A stretch of 64,000 bases of DNA from a virus: positions 50,025 through 114,024 of the IMG/VR virus record IMGVR_UViG_3300006192_000004, one strand, 5' to 3'. This document shows, piece after piece, positions 25,638 to 34,497 of the stretch. Position 1 is the stretch's first letter; every line of letters begins with the position of its first letter. The notes beneath the pieces were generated by a model. That model did not search any database. It was not told where the DNA came from and was given only the letters and a program-made list of their open reading frames with translations. Made by a program: the position numbers and the translations under genes.

Positions 25638-26897
25638 TTAGCTGACCAGTTTTAAAGTGTGGTCAGAAAGATTGTTATGCCTTACCTCAGGTAAAGGAGG
25701 CATTTCGTGCTCGATATAATTGATCAGCTGCTGTGGTTGGTACTGTCTTGTATAGTACAGTTCTTTAAACATCGCTAAATCGCAGCCCCTCCATGACATA
25801 CTGACTTTAATATTTTCAAGTTCGTTACCATAAACCTTAGTTAAGTCTTCTTTAACAAGGTCCGGCGATAGCCTAGACAGTTCATGTATGGCAGTCACTC
25901 TCCCCGGTCTGAAAATGGCAGGGTGTAATTTATCCAAGTCATTAGCCGTTATAATAAGAACTAACTCTTTAGCGGGTACCAGTGGTTGAAGGACACCTAG
26001 GAAGGCATCCAGAGATACTTCTTTACTACCCATAGATACTAACCCATTCTGACAATATTCCGGTTTTAGAAGATTCATATAAGAATGCGCATCTTCTAAA
26101 ACAAAGACCCTTCTCGCACATGTACCTTCTGACGCCGTAAGTGCAGACACTCCATTCTCATCAGCTTTAATGACTACTAAATCCCTGCCGAGTTCAGAAG
26201 CAATAACCTTAGCCATGGTAGTTTTACCCGTACCAGGTTCACCTGGAAGCAAAATAACCATTTTGTGGTCCATGCCGTGTAGCGCAGCAAAATCTTTCCT
26301 CGCTGTAAAGTTAGCAATTTGTTCTTTAAAAAATTGCTTATCGTGGTCGGCTAAGGTCACCGTATCAAGATAGGTTTTCTTGGTCGGTTTTACGCGACCC
26401 CCTATATCGATTGTGTATTCGTCTAAATTAGGTTCTACTTTTCTAGAATTTAAGAAATCAAAAAGAGGCGCCTTACTTAGCCCGTAATAGACGACCGTAT
26501 ATCGATACTTCTGGGTTTCGGCGCCATCTGATGGTAAATCCTTTTTGGTAATAAAAAAGAAGCGACCATTATAGTAACATGGAGTTGTGCCTAATCCAGG
26601 TACTAAAGTAAACTCGCGTCTCCTTACACTATAGAAGTCTAATGAGAAAATACGTGTAGATTTAGAAAGACTGTATTCATCCGCAAGCTGCATTAGGTTA
26701 GTAATCGCCGCATTACCTTTACCGGTTTCATCTAGGATGACCACGTAACGAAGCTTATATTTAATACTGCGATAAATTTGTTTTGGTATATTCCTCATCG
26801 CTACGGCAATGCCGCCAATGATTGCCGTAGTAAGAAAATCATTACCGCCAGTTAAGGTGGTAACGTAGAGAAATAACTGACTGATGTAGTCTTGCAT
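25638..26897 (-). CDS. BCS1-like AAA ATPase
   Basis: 419 residues. Walker A G-E-P-G-T-G-K-T-T at 219-227, Walker B V-F-V-L-E-D at 264-269, sensor I-T-A-N-D at 316-320 and the arginine-finger region F-R-P-G-R at 329-333 are all intact. One hydrophobic segment near residue 20-35 and an extra ~150-residue domain precede the AAA core, the layout of Bcs1-type membrane AAA proteins, which move folded substrates. Its phage substrate is unknown. Located between promoters and terminators as its own unit. Confidence 0.75.
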   Translation of the reverse strand: MQDYISQLFLYVTTLTGGNDFLTTAIIGGIAVAMRNIPKQIYRSIKYKLRYVVILDETGKGNAAITNLMQLADEYSLSKSTRIFSLDFYSVRRREFTLVPGLGTTPCYYNGRFFFITKKDLPSDGAETQKYRYTVVYYGLSKAPLFDFLNSRKVEPNLDEYTIDIGGRVKPTKKTYLDTVTLADHDKQFFKEQIANFTARKDFAALHGMDHKMVILLPGEPGTGKTTMAKVIASELGRDLVVIKADENGVSALTASEGTCARRVFVLEDAHSYMNLLKPEYCQNGLVSMGSKEVSLDAFLGVLQPLVPAKELVLIITANDLDKLHPAIFRPGRVTAIHELSRLSPDLVKEDLTKVYGNELENIKVSMSWRGCDLAMFKELYYTRQYQPQQLINYIEHEMPPLPEVRHNNLSDHTLKLVS

Positions 26898-26926
26898 AAA
26901 TCATGCGCTCCTAATAAAAAGATTGT

Positions 26927-26956
26927 TTGCGTTCCTTACATCCGCAAGGAACGCAA
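26927..26956 (-). terminator. Intrinsic terminator after the 26972 gene
   Basis: Eleven-bp stem TTGCGTTCCTT / AAGGAACGCAA with an eight-base loop; TCTTTTTATTAGG follows on the - strand. Confidence 0.85.
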
Positions 26957-26971
26957 GTACTTATCCGCTTG

Positions 26972-27742
26972 TTAAACATCACTATCTACGAAAGGAAGAA
27001 CTCCAGTAATGTGTTCAGGGCGGACTGGGTCATTGTAACCAGAACAGATTGCAACGACATCGTCCTTGCTAATCCCATTGACCATAAATCCGGTCGCTAG
27101 ACGGAACGACCCGTAAGCGTTAATAATGCGCTGCCCGCTATTAATACAACCCCAGATAATCTTTACTCCTTCTATACGGCGTTGCTCTATCGTCGCCAAT
27201 ACATCGTCCGCGTGGTATTCTAGGGGTTTACAGTTAGCCACAACTAACGAAAGCGGTAAGTCACCCAGTTTAATATAATCGTGTACGCTGTCCATTGTAA
27301 CCCTCACTGGCTCAGGTGCTAGGAAAACGACACTTTTATTGACCACCATGTAACCATCTGTTGAAAAATGAAGAAGTAGGTCAGTCAGTTTTATCGCGGG
27401 AATTTTATCGTAGTTAACAGCATTCTCCGGTTTCCAGTTGCAGCGTCGTGAGGCATTAAAGATACTGACGCTGTCATCTATAAGCTGCCCTTGATCTTCG
27501 TTATCTAGCTGTATGCGGATTAAGTGACCAACCTCTTTCCAGCTTTCACACACATGTACTAAAATTTCTAGCACGTCATCCCCTATTGGAGATAACATGT
27601 TAAAGTCATCATCACGTGTCCATGTCATAACCGCGTTATGGTTAATGGCATAGTCTGCGGCCCTACAAACGTCGTCAAAAAACGGCTGTGTCGGAAAATC
27701 TATTTTCCCAAAGTCTAAACCTAAATCTAAATAACTTTTCAT
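26972..27742 (-). CDS. Hypothetical protein
   Basis: 256 residues, RBS AAGGTGA. Mixed alpha/beta, with V-R-P-E-H-I-T-G-V near the C terminus. No recognised motif. Last of a leftward row with the genes at 27751 to 30665. Confidence 0.6.
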   Translation of the reverse strand: MKSYLDLGLDFGKIDFPTQPFFDDVCRAADYAINHNAVMTWTRDDDFNMLSPIGDDVLEILVHVCESWKEVGHLIRIQLDNEDQGQLIDDSVSIFNASRRCNWKPENAVNYDKIPAIKLTDLLLHFSTDGYMVVNKSVVFLAPEPVRVTMDSVHDYIKLGDLPLSLVVANCKPLEYHADDVLATIEQRRIEGVKIIWGCINSGQRIINAYGSFRLATGFMVNGISKDDVVAICSGYNDPVRPEHITGVLPFVDSDV

Positions 27743-27750
27743 AAATCACC

Positions 27751-28185
27751 TTAATCAAAATATAGAACGGACACGTAATAAAAACCAGGTTTATAATCGG
27801 CATACTTAACCGTAGCTAGCTGCTTATAAATTTTAAACCCTTTAAAGTGGTACCAGGCGTACTTTAGGCTAAAGCCCTTCTGTTTAAGATAGGTTTCATC
27901 TAACCGCCATTCTTGACCTGGCTGCACTTCTGGTACGATAAGCATGTCTTCTGGTGCGATTTCCACATACGCACCGAAGTCACCGATTACAACTCTCTGG
28001 AATCCCCTTGCAATGCGCGTTCCACTAATAAAGAGTTCACGCAATGGGTTTTGAAAACCATTTAAATACTTCTCATAAATAGGATACCATTTAACGACGT
28101 CCTTCCTGGAAAGCGGTCGGTAGTTTCTGGCCTTGGCCATGGTATCAATTTCCATTTGGAGTTTGAGGAGCCTATTAGCTTTCAT
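27751..28185 (-). CDS. Hypothetical protein
   Basis: 144 residues, RBS CGAGGTAA. Basic N-terminal helix and an aromatic C terminus (K-P-G-F-Y-Y-V-S-V-L-Y-F-D). No family recognised. Confidence 0.6.
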   Translation of the reverse strand: MKANRLLKLQMEIDTMAKARNYRPLSRKDVVKWYPIYEKYLNGFQNPLRELFISGTRIARGFQRVVIGDFGAYVEIAPEDMLIVPEVQPGQEWRLDETYLKQKGFSLKYAWYHFKGFKIYKQLATVKYADYKPGFYYVSVLYFD

Positions 28186-28238
28186 TAGTTACCTCGATAT
28201 GCCAAATAGGCAGGGAGTTTCATAACCCCCCCCCCTAT

Positions 28239-28727
28239 TTAAAGTTCACTGTCCACTGTAACGAGCGCCGGGCTATTGTTTCCACCTCTAGCGGTGTTAA
28301 CAGCTTCCCTTTTAACTAAGTATGCCTGGTTAACATCCTTAGTGAGGTCACCTTTACGCAGATGTTCCAGTAGCAGGGATTGGTCTATAATTCTCCAGTC
28401 TTCTTTGCCTTTAATAGGAAACCCATTATAAAAACTCTTAGCCATTCCGTCACGGTTAGTTAACAGACCATAATTAAAAGAGTTTTCGACAGGGGTATAT
28501 CTTACATCCCCTGTCACATAAAAGAAAACCTTAGGTTCTTTAGGTAAAAGATATAAGGCATAACCAGTATCTTTTCCACAACCTCCGCAGTGTATCTTAG
28601 GATCAACTTCGTCTGGGTCTAGCTCTAATATAGAATGCCCGCAGTGCGGGCAACATTCATCGATTTCTACGTTAATCACTGTGTCATCTATATCTAGAAA
28701 CGGCAGCAGTCTTGGTGAAGGAAACAT
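28239..28727 (-). CDS. Zinc-ribbon protein
   Basis: 162 residues, RBS AGGAGAG. C-P-H-C-G and C-G-G-C-G about 23 residues apart near the N terminus form a classical zinc ribbon. The start F-L-D-I-D-D-T-V-I recalls a HAD motif but the rest does not fit that family. A nine- to ten-base run of C (G on the coding strand) lies in the gap before the next gene. Confidence 0.6.
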   Translation of the reverse strand: MFPSPRLLPFLDIDDTVINVEIDECCPHCGHSILELDPDEVDPKIHCGGCGKDTGYALYLLPKEPKVFFYVTGDVRYTPVENSFNYGLLTNRDGMAKSFYNGFPIKGKEDWRIIDQSLLLEHLRKGDLTKDVNQAYLVKREAVNTARGGNNSPALVTVDSEL

Positions 28728-28744
28728 GGATACTCTCCTATTTT

Positions 28745-29347
28745 TTAATCCAATGGGTTATTGTCAACCCAGTAATTATCTTCATCTGATGATTCCGGTA
28801 TATTATCGCCTACCGATGCAGTTAAAGCATCTATGCGTTGGCTCTCCGTGTCCTTTTCCACGTCGCGCCCGGTTTTAAACGCAGGCGTGTTTTTATCTTC
28901 AATGATTAACGACGGAATGCCTAAGAGTGCGTCAGTTAACTCTACGCATTTACTACCGCCATCGAAAATAACCATATTACAGACCCTTACTGCGTCACTG
29001 TAATGTACACCGTCATACTCTATATTGAAGTATTTTCGCTGAGGCGCCATACTGCGCTGAAGTTCTCCAGTGTACCACTGTCGAAATAGAGCATAGGCTT
29101 CTTTACCATCATCAGCAACGTGAATTAACTCACTTTTAATGTCACGACGATTGAGATAGACTTCGATGTGCTTTATTTGAGCCAGTGCTTCTCTAGGAAC
29201 CTGTAGAATGAAGCTAGCACTGCCATCTGGGTTAGGGCCCGATAAAGTAGCACGTTCTTCTTCTAGGTTAATGACAAAGGTGTCATTAATAGAGTCTGTT
29301 GGAAATGGCACCTTATAGAACTTTTGAGTATTGTTTAGTTTATTCAC
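28745..29347 (-). CDS. Hypothetical protein
   Basis: 200 residues, RBS AAGGAG. The N-terminal half is beta-rich; the C terminus is acidic and probably disordered (S-S-D-E-D-N-Y-W-V-D-N-N). No family recognised. Confidence 0.6.
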   Translation of the reverse strand: MNKLNNTQKFYKVPFPTDSINDTFVINLEEERATLSGPNPDGSASFILQVPREALAQIKHIEVYLNRRDIKSELIHVADDGKEAYALFRQWYTGELQRSMAPQRKYFNIEYDGVHYSDAVRVCNMVIFDGGSKCVELTDALLGIPSLIIEDKNTPAFKTGRDVEKDTESQRIDALTASVGDNIPESSDEDNYWVDNNPLD

Positions 29348-29383
29348 GGTAGTACTCCTTTTTAAATGTTCGCGTTGTAGCCA

Positions 29384-30298
29384 TTATCGGCGAGAGGCTT
29401 TGCGTTTAACTTTTAGCTTCTTACGGTTAGGTTTCTTGCGCATTGGTCCAGGCAAGTCATTCTGTAAGCGCTTCCCGTCACGATACGCAGGATTCATGCG
29501 TTTAGCATCAGACTCCAGATGCTTCATTTCTGCCTTTCTCATAGATGCAGGATAAGCGGTGTTCCCGTCAAAATCCATGGCAGTGCCATCAATCGTTTCA
29601 GGTTCTAATAGCTCAAGCCAATGTTTGACTAAACGTTCCTCCCGCGTAGAGAGTCCATTATTTCTTTTCTTAATTTCATCCCAAGTACATTCTAGCCCCT
29701 GGTCACCTTCAGCCTTCTTGTCAATTGGTGAACGCACTCGGCATAAAGAAGTCAGTGTTGTCCCAGAAAAATAGTTAAATGGGTCACGTAAACGAATGGT
29801 CTCAGCATCATCGACGATAGTACCGTCATGTCTGGTGACAGTACTTCCAGGTGATACTGTCAGACCACCTCGAACAAAGGTAGCGGCCACTATAGCCGCA
29901 GTTTTTCCTTTTTGATGATCGTCTACTAAAATAACGTCCGTTTTACCGCTACCTATCTGAGGGGGCTTGAGTGAGCTTAGACCGTAGTCCGCAAACTGTT
30001 GCCATGCCGGTAAGCCATCTGCGCCACCCTCTTCCTGTTTGAGGTTACTATTTGACATTGCGTTTTCGATTACCGCGATTTCTCCATTACAAATATGAAT
30101 ATAGCTATGTACGATACCGTCCACTAGAAGGTGGAGTGTACCTTCTGGTTTATTGGAGGAGAACTGAGTCAAAATGTTGCTGAGTTTAATACTGCCGTTA
30201 TTATTAATGTTACCATTAGTAAAATCATTATGGTCTAATGGAACTTCGATAAACGTTTCTGATGACGGGTGGTCTATTGCAAATCTAGGTCCTAACAT
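29384..30298 (-). CDS. Hypothetical protein with strongly basic tail
   Basis: 304 residues, RBS AAGGGGG. The last ~30 residues are Lys/Arg-rich (KKPNRKKLKVKRKASRR), suggesting RNA or DNA contact. Middle contains I-G-S-G-K-T-D and K-G-K-T-A, which look P-loop-like but lack the Gly spacing of Walker A. No family recognised. Confidence 0.6.
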   Translation of the reverse strand: MLGPRFAIDHPSSETFIEVPLDHNDFTNGNINNNGSIKLSNILTQFSSNKPEGTLHLLVDGIVHSYIHICNGEIAVIENAMSNSNLKQEEGGADGLPAWQQFADYGLSSLKPPQIGSGKTDVILVDDHQKGKTAAIVAATFVRGGLTVSPGSTVTRHDGTIVDDAETIRLRDPFNYFSGTTLTSLCRVRSPIDKKAEGDQGLECTWDEIKKRNNGLSTREERLVKHWLELLEPETIDGTAMDFDGNTAYPASMRKAEMKHLESDAKRMNPAYRDGKRLQNDLPGPMRKKPNRKKLKVKRKASRR

Positions 30299-30311
30299 GC
30301 CGTGTCCCCCT

Positions 30312-30641
30312 TTAGTGGTAGTTTTCTTTTAAACAGCTTTGTGTGCTTTTAATGTTATCTGTAATACAAAAACGCACCGCTCCAAAAGCCGATGCCCCAT
30401 AAAAAATGGTATCGCCGAACAGTTCCTTTGCTTGGCTTTCGCAGATACGGACACCTTCTTCGATATCACTTTTGATAACTGATGTATTCAAACACCGCAA
30501 TATATAGTCCTGAGATTCCTGGCTATTAGACAGAGCCTTATCCTGATATACAGTCATTTCTTTTTTAGGTAGAGTCAGAGTGACTAACCCCACAGCTAAG
30601 AATAAGACCGCGAGAGTTGGAGTGCTTACGTGTTGTAACAT
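30312..30641 (-). CDS. Small exported or membrane-anchored protein
   Basis: 109 residues, RBS AAAGGGTG. One hydrophobic segment at about 8-24 (L-A-V-L-F-L-A-V-G-L-V-T-L) fits a signal anchor. The rest holds four Cys, which could form two disulphides in the periplasm. Function unknown. Confidence 0.6.
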   Translation of the reverse strand: MLQHVSTPTLAVLFLAVGLVTLTLPKKEMTVYQDKALSNSQESQDYILRCLNTSVIKSDIEEGVRICESQAKELFGDTIFYGASAFGAVRFCITDNIKSTQSCLKENYH

Positions 30642-30664
30642 ACTTTCACCCTTTAGTAAGTTGT

Positions 30665-31279
30665 TTATAAAATATACCGATAGTTCTTAGATAGTTGAAT
30701 AGCTGAGTCTTGCACCAGAGATGCCATGTAAAAGTTATTACATTTAGCTTCTCGAATTGGAACTTTTTCTTTTCCAACATTGAGATACTTTACGGTGAGA
30801 TTAATTAAATTTACGTAGAGATAAATATAGCTCGGGTAGCCTTGAGGGCGATATTTTAAAATACCTGTGTATTCATCCTTAGTTAAATTCTTTTTGAAGT
30901 GTGGGTAAAGAAATACCATGGGTAAGAGCCTCGGTCCTCTAAAACGGTCTATATGAAACAACCCAACCCATAAAACTTCTAAGGCATTACCTTTATAATC
31001 CTTAAGAATAAAATCTGCATATTTTTGATTCTTAGGCTCTAACAGTGATAGAACCGCCAGAGCGACCTCCTTTATATCTAACTTAACATAGCCCGCGTAC
31101 TTTTCAATTTGCTCCAGGCAGTCAGGTGTTAATGAGAACGTGTATCGAGCGATATCCAAGTCGCTATTGTAGCGAAGATATTTTTGGTCATCGTCCAGGG
31201 TCATGGAAAATATCCGCTCGAAGATATTTCTAGGATTTTTTACTTTTCGCCCTGTTAAAAAATTACCATATTCTGACAT
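30665..31279 (-). CDS. Hypothetical protein
   Basis: 204 residues from the ATG at 31279 (AGGAAT upstream); an in-frame TTG at 31285 is less likely. Rich in Tyr, Leu and Lys, helical. No family recognised. Follows the kinase-like gene, separated by a weak hairpin. Confidence 0.6.
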   Translation of the reverse strand: MSEYGNFLTGRKVKNPRNIFERIFSMTLDDDQKYLRYNSDLDIARYTFSLTPDCLEQIEKYAGYVKLDIKEVALAVLSLLEPKNQKYADFILKDYKGNALEVLWVGLFHIDRFRGPRLLPMVFLYPHFKKNLTKDEYTGILKYRPQGYPSYIYLYVNLINLTVKYLNVGKEKVPIREAKCNNFYMASLVQDSAIQLSKNYRYIL

Positions 31280-31298
31280 AAACAATATTCCTCATTTT

Positions 31299-31336
31299 AG
31301 TACTCACATGTAAGCAGACCTTCATTCATGAGTACT
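31299..31336 (-). terminator. Weak hairpin after the kinase-like gene
   Basis: Eight-bp arms AGTACTCA / TGAGTACT with a 22-base loop that can pair further (CATG). Only a short AAAAT follows on the - strand, so termination is doubtful. Confidence 0.4.
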
Positions 31337-31339
31337 CAT

Positions 31340-32209
31340 TTAAACTTTGTTTTTGGTTTCTAGACTGCGCGCATATGCCTTTTCGGCAGATCGTAACTGC
31401 GCCTTACTTACGCCCCTTTCTAGCATTACGGACTCGAGGTTCTCGATGTAATCTTTATTTCTAACACAGTAAGCAGCATATAGTGTTTTAGGATGGTCCT
31501 TTAACGGTTTACCTTCCTCATCACAGCGCTCAAAGGTATGGATATTTCGACACTCGCCGATTTTGAACATTCTCACGTCTTTAGATACGAAAGGTGGTTC
31601 TCCGGTAAAGGGTCGTTGACTTAGTTGCGGTATATAGTCGTGGAACTCTCCCTCTAAGTCGATATCCGCGTAATCAACAGATACCAATCTTTCAATCGTA
31701 GGAGAGATTTGAATCCAACCAAAGTTATCACGACGATAGTACTGGAAGATACTATTGACTTCAATGACCATCTCGTCATGTGCAAGTGACCGCGCGGGCT
31801 GCATTCGAAGTACATCACCTTCAGAACTGATACTGGCAATTGGACAAAGTAATTTCCTTTTAGCTGATTTACTTAAGAGTTTCCATGCCGCATATTCCAA
31901 CCCATTTCCTTCCCTCGCTTCTGTTTGGTCACGGGTCTTTATGACGACGTCACTTAGACCATCAAACCACGCCGTGCGACTGTGCCCCCCTCCCAGGAAT
32001 GTGTAACGTGGGTCGTCCCCAGAGATATGGTAGAGACCTAAGGTTTCAACGCAGCCTGTGCCGTAAGGGTCACTATTCGACATGAGTTCACCATTGGGGC
32101 GTTTAGCTCCTGGCAGCTCATTCTTAATAAAGGCTCCAACATAGTGCCCATAGCGATTCTTTAACGATAACTCTTCTTCTGTACCTTTAGTGCGTGTTTC
32201 AGTAAGCAT
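31340..32209 (-). CDS. Protein-kinase-like early protein
   Basis: 289 residues, RBS AGGAGAAAC, directly behind an early-type promoter. F-L-G-G-G-H-S-R-T-A at 71-80 resembles a glycine-rich loop, D-V-V-I-K at 87-91 the VAIK lysine, and G-N-G-L-E (Glu105) the helix-C glutamate. D-N-F-G-W at 161-165 and S-V-D-Y-A-D around Asp179 resemble catalytic-loop Asn and DFG Asp. The catalytic Asp five residues before the Asn is not seen, so it may be atypical or inactive. T7 gp0.7 shows early phage kinases reprogramme hosts; the parallel is inference. Confidence 0.5.
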   Translation of the reverse strand: MLTETRTKGTEEELSLKNRYGHYVGAFIKNELPGAKRPNGELMSNSDPYGTGCVETLGLYHISGDDPRYTFLGGGHSRTAWFDGLSDVVIKTRDQTEAREGNGLEYAAWKLLSKSAKRKLLCPIASISSEGDVLRMQPARSLAHDEMVIEVNSIFQYYRRDNFGWIQISPTIERLVSVDYADIDLEGEFHDYIPQLSQRPFTGEPPFVSKDVRMFKIGECRNIHTFERCDEEGKPLKDHPKTLYAAYCVRNKDYIENLESVMLERGVSKAQLRSAEKAYARSLETKNKV

Positions 32210-32246
32210 TCTGTTTCTCCTAGTTTATCAGTATGTAACCATTAGA

Positions 32247-32261
32247 GTAATATAGGTTTTA
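32247..32261 (-). promoter_or_regulatory. Early-type promoter motif AAACCTATATTAC
   Basis: Exact 13-bp core, 38 bases before the kinase-like start codon, in the divergent gap with the gene at 32338. Confidence 0.75.
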
Positions 32262-32337
32262 TTAAATTTTGATACGGTGAAAGAAAATACAAAAATAGAA
32301 TTGATTAGTAGCCAATAAAGCAAAGGGTTAAAAAAGA

Positions 32338-32790
32338 ATGTTAATACATGGACTTACCATTAGTCAATTCATCAAAGCGACTTTACAGGCACGGAGATGT
32401 CTTAAAGGTCGCCATGCTTGGCCTCCAGCAATAAATGACGGAATTATAAAAACCCATAAATTGATTGCCGATGGCCACTGTCGCCACTGTGGGGTATCTT
32501 ATCTATACTGCCTTAAACAAAAAGAAGGCTTTATTTACCCTAAGGAAAACACTTATGTGGTCGGTTACGATTCTGTAGACCACTGTCTTATGGTAATGCG
32601 AGTTAATAAGGTTTGCTTAGAAACGGGCACCGCTGAGATTTCGGAATACACAGATGGTCAGTTTTTTACAAGTCGGCCATATCCCTTGTATCACCTGGCA
32701 AATTGGCAATACACGGATAATTTCTCTACCATGCGTAACTGGGAACTCCATCTAGTAATCCGTAAAGTAGAGCGAGGAGAACCTTTATGA
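32338..32790 (+). CDS. Zinc-binding protein, tandem paralogue A
   Basis: 150 residues; upstream AAAGGGTTAAAAAAGA is a weak RBS. Pattern C-L-K-G-R-H-A-W, C-R-H-C-G-V-S-Y, F-I-Y-P, Y-V-V-G, Y-P-L-Y-H-L-A-N-W is shared in order with the next gene. The C-x-x-C-G plus Cys/His upstream would hold a zinc ion. Stop and next start overlap as ATGA. Function unknown. Confidence 0.6.
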   Translation: MLIHGLTISQFIKATLQARRCLKGRHAWPPAINDGIIKTHKLIADGHCRHCGVSYLYCLKQKEGFIYPKENTYVVGYDSVDHCLMVMRVNKVCLETGTAEISEYTDGQFFTSRPYPLYHLANWQYTDNFSTMRNWELHLVIRKVERGEPL

Positions 32791-33227
32791 TACATATACT
32801 CCGTACTTTGTTTTGGCATAGTCTAGAACAGAACGAGCAAATGTGTAAGGCAGGCCATCATGACTGGTTACACGTTAACACTGGTAAACGCATACTGTCA
32901 CCCGATGCTCTATGTGCCTGTAGTTGCTGCGGAAAGCATTACGCTTCGTTTCTAAGTGCCACTAAGCGCCGCTTCCTTTATCCATCCCGAAAAGGATACA
33001 TCATAGGTCGTAACGAAGCTAATGGCGAAGTCATTAAAGCACACTTACACTGGGTTAATCACGATACTGCTTTAGCTAAAGGCAGTTATTTTGTCAATGG
33101 GCGTTATGGTCCAGTAACCACTATCCCGCTTTATTACATAACCCAATGGTTTTATGTCGAGGACTTCTACACACTAGAAGGCAGTGATATTCAAATAAAA
33201 GAAAATTCCCTTAAGTTAGGAGTATAA
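32787..33227 (+). CDS. Zinc-binding protein, tandem paralogue B
   Basis: 146 residues, GAGGAGAACC upstream. Shares with paralogue A the blocks C-K-A-G-H-H-D-W, C-S-C-C-G-K-H-Y, F-L-Y-P, Y-I-I-G and I-P-L-Y-Y-I-T-Q-W. This is a clear tandem gene duplication. Function unknown. Confidence 0.6.
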   Translation: MIHILRTLFWHSLEQNEQMCKAGHHDWLHVNTGKRILSPDALCACSCCGKHYASFLSATKRRFLYPSRKGYIIGRNEANGEVIKAHLHWVNHDTALAKGSYFVNGRYGPVTTIPLYYITQWFYVEDFYTLEGSDIQIKENSLKLGV

Positions 33228-33229
33228 AA

Positions 33230-33715
33230 ATGGTAGCAAAATTAAAACAAGCCGCAATGTGTATGTTGACAGACGGCACGAAGATTAATGGCGAGCTCTT
33301 CCTGAAACTATGGAACGAGAAGACGGATGTTCGGTTGACGCCACGAGCTGCGGCAGCAATTCTGGCGGATATGGTTAAGCGTAAAGTTAATACCTTAGAA
33401 GAACTGGAGTCTATAGTTAGTAATATCGTAGACTGTCATCGTAAAGGGACGGTTTCATCAAACGGCCCGTATTTGGAAACGCAGATACAGCTTACTGGCA
33501 TTGGTGACATGAAGGTACGCGGACTACAATCTGGCGATGTCGCCACCTACATGGTTGAGCTAGAAGAAGACGTTGCGTCGACGTGCCATTCTCCTGCCCT
33601 AGTTACTATCGAAGGTATTGCAGACATCACCGGACAACACCGTTTTGACAAGCGCGTATTGGGCGATACGATGTTTCATTATATCTCTGACACCATACTG
33701 GAGAGCGAGTTATGA
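33230..33715 (+). CDS. Hypothetical protein
   Basis: 161 residues, RBS TTAGGAGT. Helical N terminus and beta-rich C terminus. Overlaps the next gene by four bases (ATGA). No family recognised. Confidence 0.6.
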   Translation: MVAKLKQAAMCMLTDGTKINGELFLKLWNEKTDVRLTPRAAAAILADMVKRKVNTLEELESIVSNIVDCHRKGTVSSNGPYLETQIQLTGIGDMKVRGLQSGDVATYMVELEEDVASTCHSPALVTIEGIADITGQHRFDKRVLGDTMFHYISDTILESEL

Positions 33716-34497
33716 GTAGACTACCTGCCCTTACACTAGAAACGCTCTGTGGGTCGATTGGCAAGCTAATGTGCAGTACCCGCCAGCCACAGAGGTCTGT
33801 AATACGCGTTGCGCACGTTGATGTTATGGGTAACTCAGTGCGCATCAGTGATGAGCACGGTACGCCATTCGTACTTATGCAAGACTGGCTAAAAGACTGG
33901 TGTGTATGGGATGAAATGGACGAGTCATTAAAAGGGAAACTCACAGCTAATGGACTTATTCATTTTAGCCTTTTACCAGAAAGGAATTACGTCCGCATCA
34001 CTCCAGTATATATCGGTACTTTAAATGTGCCGCGCGCGGCCATTAATTACCATGGGCTGTCCCGTGAGTATTATCTCTATGACGTCCCGTCGGGAAAAGT
34101 GATAGAGTGTACCGCTACCCAAACACAGACCCATGTTGTTAATAAACATGGGGATTTTGTTACGATTCCTAAACTCGAGCAGCAACTCAAACAGTTAGGT
34201 GTAACACAATGTTATTTAAGCCATGCTGGCCTATCCTACGACATCTTTGCGTTTATTCATAAATCAAAGCTTGCGATAGGGGCAGAAATACAGACCTTTA
34301 AAGGCACAGCTAAAATAACTACTTTGGCTGAGCCGGGTTTTATCATGGTGGGGTATAAAGATGGTGAACGAGAACGTATCCGCATTACGGACATTATGGA
34401 CCAACTCTCACCCCAGAGCTGGGAAGCTCTTACTAAAGAAAAGGGCATTCCGTTGGACGGGCATTGGGAGCCGGTCAGTACCACCGGAGATAGCTAG
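33712..34497 (+). CDS. Hypothetical protein
   Basis: 261 residues, coupled by an ATGA overlap. Beta-rich with a central P-K-L-E-Q-Q-L-K-Q-L-G helix. No family recognised. Its last 137 bases are also coding in the next frame for the N terminus of the SLOG protein, an unusually long overlap for this genome. Confidence 0.6.
   Translation: MSRLPALTLETLCGSIGKLMCSTRQPQRSVIRVAHVDVMGNSVRISDEHGTPFVLMQDWLKDWCVWDEMDESLKGKLTANGLIHFSLLPERNYVRITPVYIGTLNVPRAAINYHGLSREYYLYDVPSGKVIECTATQTQTHVVNKHGDFVTIPKLEQQLKQLGVTQCYLSHAGLSYDIFAFIHKSKLAIGAEIQTFKGTAKITTLAEPGFIMVGYKDGERERIRITDIMDQLSPQSWEALTKEKGIPLDGHWEPVSTTGDS

Noticed and set aside
28219-28232. Long run of C as a phase-variation tract
   Set aside because: It lies between two genes, not within a reading frame or promoter element, so a slip would have no obvious effect; may also be a sequencing artefact.
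28239-28727. HAD motif (L-D-I-D-D-T-V) at the start of the zinc-ribbon protein
   Set aside because: No later HAD motifs are present and a zinc ribbon follows directly; the resemblance is local.
29384-30298. P-loop in I-G-S-G-K-T-D
   Set aside because: Spacing of Gly and lack of a Walker B make ATP binding unlikely.
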